Source: Tardiphaga sp.
Lineage (GTDB): Bacteria > Pseudomonadota > Alphaproteobacteria > Rhizobiales > Xanthobacteraceae
DNA length: 30,952 nt
Assembly: GCA_014377915.1 (NCBI GenBank)
Contig: JACMOT010000421.1
Span: 1 to 30,952 of the forward strand
Direction of reading: 5' to 3'
Positions 15,657 through 24,025 of the stretch are shown here, in pieces (positions within the stretch are counted from its first letter, which is position 1; the number at the start of each line of letters is the position of its first letter). A program made the translations under genes and the position numbers. The notes beneath the pieces were generated by a model, which was given only the letters and a program-made list of their open reading frames with translations, made no database searches and had not been told where the DNA came from.

Positions 15657-15677
15657 TGGCCGGGCATGTCCCGGCCA
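15657..15677 (+). terminator. Hairpin terminator candidate
   Basis: TGGCCGGG and CCCGGCCA pair perfectly around CATGT, followed by TTATCTT. The U tract is short, so termination may be partial. Confidence 0.55.
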
Positions 15678-15784
15678 TTATCTTGTCCGATACGCGGCGC
15701 GCCACGTCCAATTGGGCGCGATCCATCGCGTCCGGGACACGGCTCAGCATTGCAATCCGAACAGATCATTGCCAGCAACCGGCG

Positions 15785-17422
15785 CTATTCGCCCCAGGCG
15801 GCGAAGGCGTCGTTGAAGGCGCGTTCGCCGGGCGAGCCCTTCTCGATCGCGATAATGGCGCGGCGCTGGTTGGTATAGACCAGCGGGATGTCGAACCACG
15901 ACCGCTCTTTCAGCAGTTGCAGGTTGCGGACGCGGTCGCTCTCGACATTGCTGAGGCCCACCAGGAAGAAGCCATCGGTGACCTTGACCGCGAGCCCGGC
16001 CAACGGCGTGCCGCGGGCCTGCTCGTTGGACTCCATCAGTACGCCCGGCACGTTGGCGACGCCGCCGCCGACGAAGTCGGTGGGCAGCACGAAGGTCAGC
16101 TCGGCGGTGTGGCTGGCCGGCAGCGAGGTGTCGGTGTTGCGGCGGAACGACATCGTCATCTTGAACTTGCGCTCGGGGATCTCGATGTCCGCGCGCACCG
16201 CGATATCGCCGGGCTTGCCGCCCGAGGCCTTGATCTGCTCGGTGCGCCATACCACCGTGCCGACATATTGCTTGCCCTTCGGCTCGGCCGGATCCTCGTC
16301 ATACAGCACCACGCGCTGCGCCACCGGCGCGACCTGGTCGGACGAGCCGGGCTGGCCGACGCGGTCGGCGATCTTCGGCCGCGGCGACAATGGCGCGTCC
16401 TTGTTGGTATCGACCGCCACCGGCGTCGAGGAGGAGCCGAGCCCGCGCAGCGACTTCAGCAGCCCCGGTCCGGCGACGAAGGCCAGGCCAACCACAATCA
16501 GCAGGATCGCGATGATGATCGCGGACTTGAACGGAAAACCGCCGCCTTCGCGCCTGGTCCGTGTCGCCTTCGGCGACTTGCCGTTTTTCGAGGGCGGTTC
16601 GCGCAGCCGCGAGATCGGCGGCGGATCGTCGTCCTCGGCCATCGGGTTGTTGTAGCCGTAATTCTCGCCGCGATCGTCCATGCTCGGCTCGAGCCGGTCG
16701 AGTTCCGGCGTCTGCGACGGCACGTTGGCGTAGCTCTTGCGCGCGGCGCGGTTGGCCTGCGCCGCGGCGCGGCCGAGATCGTCGACATCGGCGGTGACAT
16801 CGCGAAAGCCACGCATCGCGGCGGCGCCCGGCGCGGGCGGCGGCGTATTGTTGTCGAAGCGGCGCGGACCGCCGGTGCGCTCGCGGGTCGGCGGACCGTT
16901 CGACGCCTGATTGGGATCCGGGTTGTTCGCGGCCGGCGGCGCCGACTGCCGCGGAATCGGTGGCGGATCGACGCGCAGATTGCGTGGCGAACGCTCGGGC
17001 GCGCGCTCCTCGGCGCGGTTTTCCGGGCGGTCGCGCGACCCGGGCGGGGTCGGCACGATCGGCTGGCGGCCGCGCGGCGAGGCGTCGGCGGGGTCGACCG
17101 GACGGGCATTGCCGCGCGTCGTGTTGCGAAACGAATCGCCGGCGCGTGGCTTCGCATCGCTCTTGGATTCGTTCTTGGCATCGCTGCCGCGGGTCAGATC
17201 GCGGGCGCGCTGCGCCGCCTCGGACTCGACTTTTCGCACGGCTTCTTCGAGCGACAGCCGCTCCCGCGTGATCTCGGACTCGCTGAGCGGCGGCTCGACG
17301 CTGCGCAATTGCGCGATCAGGGCCGTACGCGCGCGCTCATAGAGCGCACGCCGGCTCTCTCCGGGGGCACTGGGATCCAGTCCGGAGATGGCTCGGGCAA
17401 TCAGCGGGTAGTAATCAGCCAT
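15785..17422 (-). CDS. Proline-rich single-pass membrane protein downstream of purA
   Basis: A 545-residue protein. Residues 1-80 are a conserved-looking helical head (MADYYPLIARAISGLDPSAP). Residues about 80-295 are low-complexity, rich in Pro, Arg, Asn and Asp, probably disordered. One membrane helix lies near 297-320 (FKSAIIIAILLIVVGLAFVA). The C-terminal part is a beta-rich domain (WRTEQIKASGGKPGDIAVRA, and WFDIPLVYTNQRRAIIAIEK at the end), presumably outside the inner membrane. No family function recognised; the head is a type seen in several Bradyrhizobium proteins. It starts 54 bp after the purA stop on the same strand and is probably co-transcribed. Confidence 0.75.
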   Translation of the reverse strand: MADYYPLIARAISGLDPSAPGESRRALYERARTALIAQLRSVEPPLSESEITRERLSLEEAVRKVESEAAQRARDLTRGSDAKNESKSDAKPRAGDSFRNTTRGNARPVDPADASPRGRQPIVPTPPGSRDRPENRAEERAPERSPRNLRVDPPPIPRQSAPPAANNPDPNQASNGPPTRERTGGPRRFDNNTPPPAPGAAAMRGFRDVTADVDDLGRAAAQANRAARKSYANVPSQTPELDRLEPSMDDRGENYGYNNPMAEDDDPPPISRLREPPSKNGKSPKATRTRREGGGFPFKSAIIIAILLIVVGLAFVAGPGLLKSLRGLGSSSTPVAVDTNKDAPLSPRPKIADRVGQPGSSDQVAPVAQRVVLYDEDPAEPKGKQYVGTVVWRTEQIKASGGKPGDIAVRADIEIPERKFKMTMSFRRNTDTSLPASHTAELTFVLPTDFVGGGVANVPGVLMESNEQARGTPLAGLAVKVTDGFFLVGLSNVESDRVRNLQLLKERSWFDIPLVYTNQRRAIIAIEKGSPGERAFNDAFAAWGE

Positions 17423-17476
17423 CGATACTCAGCTCTGCGGATTCGCTCACTTTGAACGAATTCCGGTAATAGTTCG

Positions 17477-18769
<1,293 letters not shown>

Positions 18770-19366
18770 TTCGAGGTAGTCCCCTGCAAATCACTTCGTG
18801 GCGCATGACAGCCACGGGAAAACCGGTTTCCCGTGTCGCAGGTCATGCCGGAGCGCCCAGCCAAACGCGACCGCGGCCGCTCGCATGCGAGGCCTCACGG
18901 GGATAACGGATGCAGGCCGGCGACGCAAGCGGCAACGGTCTCGAAATGCCGTCGGGAAATACCTAGCAAACCCTTGAAATTCCCCAAAAATTCCGAATGG
19001 CTTGGCGTGGATTCGCGGCCGCGCGGGGTTATCTTTTGGACAGGTTGGCGGAGAAGCCGCGACGAACCGGCGGATCGGCGCGGCCCACTTGGCCGCGCGT
19101 TGGCGCGATCGCTCGTTCACGGGCGGGAGCGCCGTCCACCGCGAGCGCCCACCGGATCACCAGCCTGCGGTCGCCCGTTCGAGGTGTGGATCGCGGCGGG
19201 CCAACGGGGCAGTAAGGTTGATCGGTTAGCTTAACGGCAATCTGGCATTGCGTCCGAACCGGCGCCGGGTAGCTTGCTGGGGTCATGCACCGGGTTCCGT
19301 GCGGCAAGGTTGCTTGGCACCGCCGGCGCGCCCGGCATCGCCGCTCAGCGCAAGGTCGAGTTCACC
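18770..19366. other. Long gap upstream of purA, no gene recognised
   Basis: Several overlapping frames are open but all are arginine-, proline- and serine-rich and none has a ribosome site with coding character. Besides the palindrome at 18803-18848, nothing definite is seen. The purA promoter should lie here. Confidence 0.4.
18803..18848. repeat. 46-bp interrupted palindrome upstream of purA
   Basis: Outer arms GCATGAC (18803-18809) and GTCATGC (18842-18848) enclose inner arms ACGGGAAA (18814-18821) and TTTCCCGT (18827-18834). Arms with CATGA and GGAAAACCGGTTT resemble a very common repeat of rhizobial intergenic DNA. It lies 34 bp upstream of the purA start codon, so it would fold within or near the mRNA leader. 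Confidence 0.6.
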
Positions 19367-19555
19367 ATGTTTGCCCTCCGCGAGGATTATCAACGGATTT
19401 TGCGACTGCGCCCGCGTCCGGCCTGGGCGTCGGTGTGGCACCTTTGGCGGGTCGCTATCCCGCGCCGCTCGATCGCCGGTCGCCTGGTCCATGGCCAGGT
19501 CTGGCGGCGGCATGACGGCCGCCGCTGGATCTACAAGAAGTTCATCGAGCATTGA
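19367..19555 (+). CDS. 62-residue basic small protein
   Basis: ATG at 19367 opens MFALREDYQRILRLRPRPAW, then VWHLWRVAIPRRSIAGRLVH and a tail RRHDGRRWIYKKFIEH. Strongly basic and rich in Trp; two short amphipathic segments. The reading chosen has GAG 7 bp upstream. It looks like a conserved small protein of the group, but no function is known to me. Confidence 0.55.
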   Translation: MFALREDYQRILRLRPRPAWASVWHLWRVAIPRRSIAGRLVHGQVWRRHDGRRWIYKKFIEH

Positions 19556-19612
19556 GGCCGGCGCCTCAAACTATTTGAACCGCGTCCTGAACGCCGTTGC
19601 GTAGCATCCTTG

Positions 19613-20032
19613 TCATGCCGCCTGGCCTTCTTCCCTTGGATGCTGCGCGGCAAACACTTCCTTCGCGGCGAACAGGCCATTCAGCGCCGCCGGAAATCCC
19701 GCATAGACGGCCATCTGCATGACGATCTCCACGATCTCGTCACGGGAGAGCCCGACATTGAGGCCGGCCTGGATATGCACCTTCAGTTGCGGAGCGGCGT
19801 TGCCCATCGCCGTCAGCGCCGCGATGGTGGCGATCTCACGGGCGCGCAGGTCGAGACCGGGGCGCGAATAGATGTCGCCGAACGGAAACTCGAGCAGGTA
19901 AATGGCGAAGTCCGGCGCGATATCGGCCAGCGCTGCGACGACCTTCTCGCCGCCCTCGCCGTCGATCTCAGCCAGCGCGCGTCGCCCGCGTTCGAGCCGG
20001 CTTTCGCCGGCGCTGTGGTGGTGTTGCGTCAT
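19613..20032 (-). CDS. Carboxymuconolactone decarboxylase-family protein
   Basis: A 139-residue protein of the CMD/AhpD superfamily: ALTAMGNAAPQLKVHIQAGL, then VGLSRDEIVEIVMQMAVYAG and FPAALNGL. The family's H..A....G...EI.E...Q...Y.G.P.A pattern is complete. There is no CxxC, so it is not an AhpD-type thiol peroxidase; it belongs with gamma-carboxymuconolactone decarboxylase-like enzymes. Substrate unknown. ATG at 20032 is preceded by GAGGATGAAGGA. Its first 65 bp overlap the end of the MerR gene in another frame, so the two are translationally coupled in one operon. Confidence 0.85.
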   Translation of the reverse strand: MTQHHHSAGESRLERGRRALAEIDGEGGEKVVAALADIAPDFAIYLLEFPFGDIYSRPGLDLRAREIATIAALTAMGNAAPQLKVHIQAGLNVGLSRDEIVEIVMQMAVYAGFPAALNGLFAAKEVFAAQHPREEGQAA

Positions 20033-20396
20033 GGTCCTTCATCCTCTGTTGCTCGCCGGCGTAGCCGGCGATCTTGGTATCGAGGACGAGAAGGGTAGCC
20101 CGCAGCTCAGCGACATGCGCACGAACCCGGTCGCGGTGCTGCGCCAGCAATTCGCGCCGCTCCGCCTCCGTGCCGACGCCGCGTTCCCGCAAGGCCGCAT
20201 AACGCAGCATGTCGCGGATCGGCATCCCGATCGTCCTGAGACGGCCAAGGAATCCGATCCAGACCAGGATCGATGCGTCGTAGTCCCGCTGGCGCGATCG
20301 GTCCCGGTCGGCATAGGGCAGCAGCCCGATCCGCTCGTAATAGCGGATGGTGTGGGCCGACAGTCCCGAACGCCTTGCCAGTTCGCCGATCTTCAT
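19968..20396 (-). CDS. MerR-family transcriptional regulator
   Basis: A 142-residue regulator. The winged helix-turn-helix reads MKIGELARRSGLSAHTIRYY and continues ERIGLLP, residues 1-27. A dimerisation coiled coil follows at about 75-115. There is no cysteine triad of metal-sensing MerR proteins in the C-terminal part, which fits the aldehyde- or redox-responsive branch; the effector is not determined. ATG at 20396 is chosen over an extension to 20447, which would run into the -10 box. The promoter at 20427-20457 has the MerR architecture, so it most likely controls its own operon with the decarboxylase-family gene. Confidence 0.92.
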   Translation of the reverse strand: MKIGELARRSGLSAHTIRYYERIGLLPYADRDRSRQRDYDASILVWIGFLGRLRTIGMPIRDMLRYAALRERGVGTEAERRELLAQHRDRVRAHVAELRATLLVLDTKIAGYAGEQQRMKDHDATPPQRRRKPARTRATRAG

Positions 20397-20426
20397 GAGC
20401 ACTTTGTTCTCGCCACGACGCGGAGA

Positions 20427-20457
20427 CAGATACGAGTTGGAGCGCACTCCAAGTCAA
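20427..20457 (-). promoter_or_regulatory. MerR-type promoter-operator with 19-bp spacer
   Basis: On the minus strand -35 TTGACT (20452-20457) and -10 TATCTG (20427-20432) are 19 bp apart. The spacer holds the perfect dyad TTGGAG-CGCA-CTCCAA (20437-20452). An over-long spacer with the operator between the two boxes is the hallmark of promoters activated by MerR proteins through DNA distortion. The regulator gene begins 30 bp downstream. Confidence 0.88.
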
Positions 20458-20591
20458 GGGGCGGTTTGTGGCCGGCCTATTTGGCGCGGCCGCCGGTTTC
20501 TGTCGTCTCGATAATGGCGTAAGTGACAAGGCCGATGACGGCCTCCCCGATGTTCGCGGAGCCAATATGGGGCGGCGAGGACGGGGGCCGG

Positions 20592-21065
20592 ATGTCGAAG
20601 ATCACACGGGCGACGCAGGCGCTGGGCAAGGCCGGCATAGCGTTTACGCTGCACAGCTACGACTATGACGCCGATGCCGCGAGCAACGGCCTGCAGGCGG
20701 CGGAAGCGCTCGGCATCGCGCCGCGGCGCATGCTGAAGACACTGATGGCCGAGGTCGACGGCCAGCCGGTCTGCGTCGTGGTGCCCTCCGACAAGGAGGT
20801 CAGCATGAAGAAGCTGGCCCTCGCCTCCGCCGGCAAGACGGCCAGGATGATGCGGCCGGCGGATGCCGAGCGCCTCACCGGCTATCATGTCGGCGGCATC
20901 AGCCCGTTCGCGCAGAAGAAGAAGGTCCGCACCGCCATCGAGGCCGCGGCGCTGGGCGAAGCGACGGTCTATCTTAATGGCGGCCAGCGCGGGCTGCAGA
21001 TCGAGATCGCCCCCGAAGCCGCACGGGAAGCGCTGGCGGCGATCGCGGCGACGCTGACAGAATAA
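20592..21065 (+). CDS. ybaK: YbaK-type Cys-tRNA(Pro)/aminoacyl-tRNA deacylase
   Basis: A 157-residue protein of the YbaK/ProX family, which hydrolyses mischarged tRNA, typically Cys-tRNA(Pro), in the cytoplasm. Seen: RATQALGKAGIAFTLHSYDY, then EALGIAPRRMLKTLMAEVDG with the conserved Lys, CVVVPSDKEVSMKKLALA, and GYHVGGISPFAQKKKVRTAI. The GGISPFG-like loop is the family signature. ATG at 20592 follows GAGGACGGGGG; the reading from 20523 adds a non-conserved leader. Divergent from the MerR gene. Confidence 0.92.
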   Translation: MSKITRATQALGKAGIAFTLHSYDYDADAASNGLQAAEALGIAPRRMLKTLMAEVDGQPVCVVVPSDKEVSMKKLALASAGKTARMMRPADAERLTGYHVGGISPFAQKKKVRTAIEAAALGEATVYLNGGQRGLQIEIAPEAAREALAAIAATLTE

Positions 21066-21148
21066 CGCGGCGCGGCTTGTTTGCCTCGCTGCCGACAGGA
21101 ACGCCTGCTTCACTGGCGAATTGTCGAAACCAACAAGGGAGAGCCGAC

Positions 21149-21409
21149 ATGCGTTCATTTCTGGCAGCCGCCGCCATCTTCATCGCATTCGGCGCCGCGC
21201 CGGGCCAGGCCCGCGACTATCCGTGGTGCGAGCGCACCTCGTTCAACGGCTTCAATCCGAGCTGCTCGTTCACCTCCTATCAGCAGTGCATGGCGACGGT
21301 GAGCGGACAGCGCGGCGACTGCATCCTCAACCCGCGCCTCGCCTTCGATCAGCAGAACCGGCGCCGGGCGCGCGACCGCCAGGACAATGGCTGGAACTTG
21401 AACCGGTAG
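21149..21409 (+). CDS. DUF3551 secreted small protein
   Basis: An 86-residue protein with signal peptide MRSFLAAAAIFIAFGAAPGQ cleaved near QAR. The mature part has the DUF3551 pattern: RDYPWCERTSFNGFNPSCSF, TSYQQCMATVSGQRGDC and NPR. Four cysteines in the mature protein could make two disulfides in the periplasm. The family is widespread in Bradyrhizobium and of unknown function. ATG at 21149 follows AAGGGAGAG. Confidence 0.9.
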   Translation: MRSFLAAAAIFIAFGAAPGQARDYPWCERTSFNGFNPSCSFTSYQQCMATVSGQRGDCILNPRLAFDQQNRRRARDRQDNGWNLNR

Positions 21410-21526
21410 GCCGGCGGGGCTTGAACCAGGGTGCAATTGCGTGTCTGACAGGGCAACAGGGCATCCCAGCGATCAGGCGGAACCAGCCGCTTGATCGGAA
21501 GCCCGCATGGCAAGTCAGGCCTTCCG

Positions 21527-22480
21527 ATGTCCGCGCGCCCACTTCCCGCCGAACCCACGCCATTCGGCTGGCTGCTCAACCAGCCCTATCTGCTGCTCAG
21601 CCTGACCTCGCTGTTCTGGGCCGGCAACGCCATTGTCGGCCGCGCCGCCGCCGGCCACATCCCGCCCTTTACGCTGTCGTTCATTCGCTGGACCCTGGCG
21701 ACGCTGATCCTGCTGCCGTTCGGGTGGCGGGCGCTGAGGCAGGACTGGCCGCTGATCCGGGCGCGGCTGGGCTTCATGGTGTTTCTGTCGGTGATCAGCA
21801 TCGGGCTGTTCAACTCGCTGCAATATTGGGGGCTGGAATACACCACCGCGCTGAACTCGCTGCTGCTGCAGTCGTCGGGGCCGCTGTTCGTGGCGATCTG
21901 GTCGCTGCTGGTGCTGCGCATCCGGCTGACGATGGCGCAGGCCGGCGGCATCGCGGCGTCGATGCTAGGGGTGCTGGTGATCCTGCTGCAGGGCAATCTC
22001 GCGGCATTGTCGGCGATCCAGCTCAACAAGGGCGACCTGCTGTTCCTGCTGGCGATGGCCATTTTCGGGCTCTACGCGGTGCTGACGCAGAAGCGGCCGG
22101 CGATCCAGCAATTGTCATTCCTCACCTTCACCTTCGCCTGCGGCGCGCTGTGCCTGGTGCCGGCATTCCTGTGGGAATGGCTGACCCGCCCGCCGCTGGA
22201 ATTCAACGTCGCAACCGGGCTGTCAATGGCCTATGTCGCGGTGTTTCCCTCGGTGCTGGCCTATACGTTCTATAATCGCGGCATCGCGCTGATCGGTCCT
22301 AACCGCTCGGCGCCGTTCTTTCATCTGATTCCGGTGTTCGGCTCGGCGATGGCGATCTTCTTCCTCGGCGAGACGCTGCATCTGTTTCACATCGTCGGCT
22401 ATGCGCTGGTGCTGGCCGGCATTGCCGTGGCGGCGCGAAAACCGAAGCCGGTGACTGTGGCCGAGGCGCCGACGGCCTGA
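21527..22480 (+). CDS. EamA/DMT-superfamily exporter
   Basis: A 317-residue inner-membrane protein with ten predicted helices arranged as two EamA repeats. First repeat: LLSLTSLFWAGNAIVGRAAA and PPFTLSFIRWTLATLILLPF. Second: LAMAIFGLYAVLTQKRPAIQ and AYVAVFPSVLAYTFYNRGIA, followed by LIPVFGSAMAIFFLGE. This superfamily exports amino acids, nucleobases or other small metabolites; the substrate is not visible. ATG at 21527 starts a short cytoplasmic tail MSARPLPAEPTPFGW; the reading to 21491 has no better ribosome site. It lies 117 bp after the DUF3551 gene. Confidence 0.9.
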   Translation: MSARPLPAEPTPFGWLLNQPYLLLSLTSLFWAGNAIVGRAAAGHIPPFTLSFIRWTLATLILLPFGWRALRQDWPLIRARLGFMVFLSVISIGLFNSLQYWGLEYTTALNSLLLQSSGPLFVAIWSLLVLRIRLTMAQAGGIAASMLGVLVILLQGNLAALSAIQLNKGDLLFLLAMAIFGLYAVLTQKRPAIQQLSFLTFTFACGALCLVPAFLWEWLTRPPLEFNVATGLSMAYVAVFPSVLAYTFYNRGIALIGPNRSAPFFHLIPVFGSAMAIFFLGETLHLFHIVGYALVLAGIAVAARKPKPVTVAEAPTA

Positions 22481-22510
22481 ACCCAGAGCCTGATCCGGTT
22501 TGTTTGAATC

Positions 22511-22672
22511 GTGTCCCGGACGCGGTGCACTGCGCCTCCGCAAGGAGGCGTAGTGCTCCGCAGAGCCGGGACCGCCATGAAACTCAGCCCCTGGTAGGGT
22601 CCGGGCCCCGCGGAGCGGCATGGCGGCGATGCAAGGGCATTGCCTGAGAATGCCGCACCGCGTCCGGGACAC
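22511..22672. repeat. 162-bp repeat element with perfect 18-bp inverted ends
   Basis: GTGTCCCGGACGCGGTGC at 22511-22528 is exactly complementary to 22655-22672. The interior has further pairs such as GCCTCC...GGAGGC around 22532-22548. The ends match a repeat type common in Bradyrhizobium and Rhodopseudomonas intergenic DNA. No ORF is present inside. Confidence 0.8.
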
Positions 22673-22739
22673 CAGTGATTTATCTCCGCGGATCAGACTC
22701 TAGCGTTCCTTGCGCGGCGACGATTGGCCCCGCGGCCAA

Positions 22740-22768
22740 TTGACCGCCGCGGCCTTTCCATTTATTAG
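22740..22768 (+). promoter_or_regulatory. Candidate promoter of the RND efflux operon
   Basis: TTGACC (22740-22745), a 17-bp spacer and TATTAG (22763-22768). The -10 overlaps the palindrome at 22764-22780. The distance to the start codon at 22800 fits a short leader. Confidence 0.5.
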
Positions 22769-22780
22769 AATTATTCTAAT
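22764..22780. promoter_or_regulatory. 17-bp perfect palindrome resembling an iron control element (Irr box)
   Basis: ATTAGAAT-T-ATTCTAAT contains TTAGAA-N3-TTCTAA, the core of the ICE motif TTTAGAA-N3-TTCTAAA bound by Irr in Bradyrhizobium. It covers the candidate -10 box and ends 19 bp before the adaptor start codon. Overlap with the core promoter suggests repression. Fur- or Mur-type binding cannot be excluded from sequence alone. Confidence 0.6.
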
Positions 22781-22799
22781 CTAATGGAAGCGCAACAGT

Positions 22800-24023
22800 T
22801 TGGCCGAAACGAGCAACGATACGTCCACCCGGCGACGGCGCTCCATCCTGACGGTTGCCCTCCTGATCGGAGCGGCGGCGATTGGCATCGCGGTGTACCG
22901 CAGCCAGGCCGAGGCCCCGAAGGCATCCACTGACGCCGCCGCGCCGGACAAACCGGACAACGACCGGCAGATCGAACTCTCCGCGGACACCCAGCAGAAG
23001 ATGGGCGTCGAATTCGGCAGTGCCGAGCTGAAGCCGCTGCGCAAGCTGATCCGCGCGCCCGGTTCAGCGTCGTTCGACGAGCGCAACGTCACCCATCTGC
23101 GGGCCCGGACGCAGGGTCGGGTGACCCGGCTCTATGTCCAGCCGGGCGACCCGATCCAGGCTGGCCAGACGGTGGCCGCGCTCGATTCCAACAATGTGCT
23201 CGAGGCGCGACGCGCGATGGACACGGCGCGGGCCTCGCTCAGCGACACCTATGCCGCGCAGACGCTGGCGCAGACGGCGCTGGAGCGCGCCAATTATCTG
23301 CTGTCCTACCGGGCGACGACGCCGGCGGATGCCGAGAAGCGCCAGGCCGACGTCGCCAAGGCGCTGGCCGCCGTGCAGTCGGCGCAGGCGCAGCTCGACG
23401 CTTCCACGGCGCAATATCAGCGGCTGGCGCCGATCGCCGACGAGCCCGGCGGCAGCGCCATCATCTCGCCGATCGAGGGCGTGGTGACCAGCGCCAATAT
23501 CACGCTGGGGGAGGTGATCGATACCAACCAGGAAGCCTTCACCGTCGCCGACCCGTCGCGCATGCTGGTGCAGGCGAGCCTGTATGCCAATGATATCGGC
23601 CTGGTGAAAAGCGGCGACGAGGTCACCGTGATGGCCTCGCAGCAAGCCATCAAGGGCAAGATCCGCTCGGTCAATGTCGCGCTCGACGCGGCCACCAACA
23701 CCGCCGCGGCGCGGATCGAACTGCTCAATCCGGAACTGTACCTGCGCGCCAACATGTTCGTGTCGGTGACCATCGATGCCGATCTGCGCCGGCGCGGCCT
23801 CACCATCCCGGCCGCGGCGGTGCAGATCACCGAACAGGGCCCGATCGCGTTCGTGCGCACCGCGCCCACCACCTTTGAGCGGCGCGACCTGAAGATCGGG
23901 CTGCAGCAGTCGGACTGGGTCGAAGTGCAGGACGGCATCGCGGAAGGCGAGACCGTCGCGACCAGTGGCAGTTTCAACCTCAAGGCCATCCTGCTTCGCA
24001 GCCTGCTCGGTTCGACAAATTGA
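22800..24023 (+). CDS. RND efflux periplasmic adaptor (membrane fusion protein)
   Basis: A 407-residue HlyD/CusB/CzcB-type adaptor that bridges an inner-membrane RND pump to an outer-membrane channel. A TTG start at 22800 with GGAAG about 9 bp upstream is the only in-frame start before the membrane anchor (RRRRSILTVALLIGAAAIGI, 12-32). The barrel-sandwich segment starts near 100 (RTQGRVTRLYVQPGDPIQAG), followed by a coiled-coil hairpin at about 130-210 and a second lipoyl half (AIISPIEGVVTSANITLGEV); beta-barrel and membrane-proximal domains follow. No His-rich metal-binding tail is seen. Its stop lies 3 bp before the pump's ATG. Confidence 0.9.
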   Translation: MAETSNDTSTRRRRSILTVALLIGAAAIGIAVYRSQAEAPKASTDAAAPDKPDNDRQIELSADTQQKMGVEFGSAELKPLRKLIRAPGSASFDERNVTHLRARTQGRVTRLYVQPGDPIQAGQTVAALDSNNVLEARRAMDTARASLSDTYAAQTLAQTALERANYLLSYRATTPADAEKRQADVAKALAAVQSAQAQLDASTAQYQRLAPIADEPGGSAIISPIEGVVTSANITLGEVIDTNQEAFTVADPSRMLVQASLYANDIGLVKSGDEVTVMASQQAIKGKIRSVNVALDAATNTAAARIELLNPELYLRANMFVSVTIDADLRRRGLTIPAAAVQITEQGPIAFVRTAPTTFERRDLKIGLQQSDWVEVQDGIAEGETVATSGSFNLKAILLRSLLGSTN

Positions 24024-24025
24024 AC

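Noticed and set aside
15683..17455. Long plus-strand ORF opposite the proline-rich membrane protein
   Set aside because: Arg/Gly/Ala-rich product with no domains; the minus-strand frame has a membrane helix and ordered ends.
18770..19366. Riboswitch upstream of purA
   Set aside because: The gap has a REP-like palindrome but no purine-aptamer core or terminator pair.
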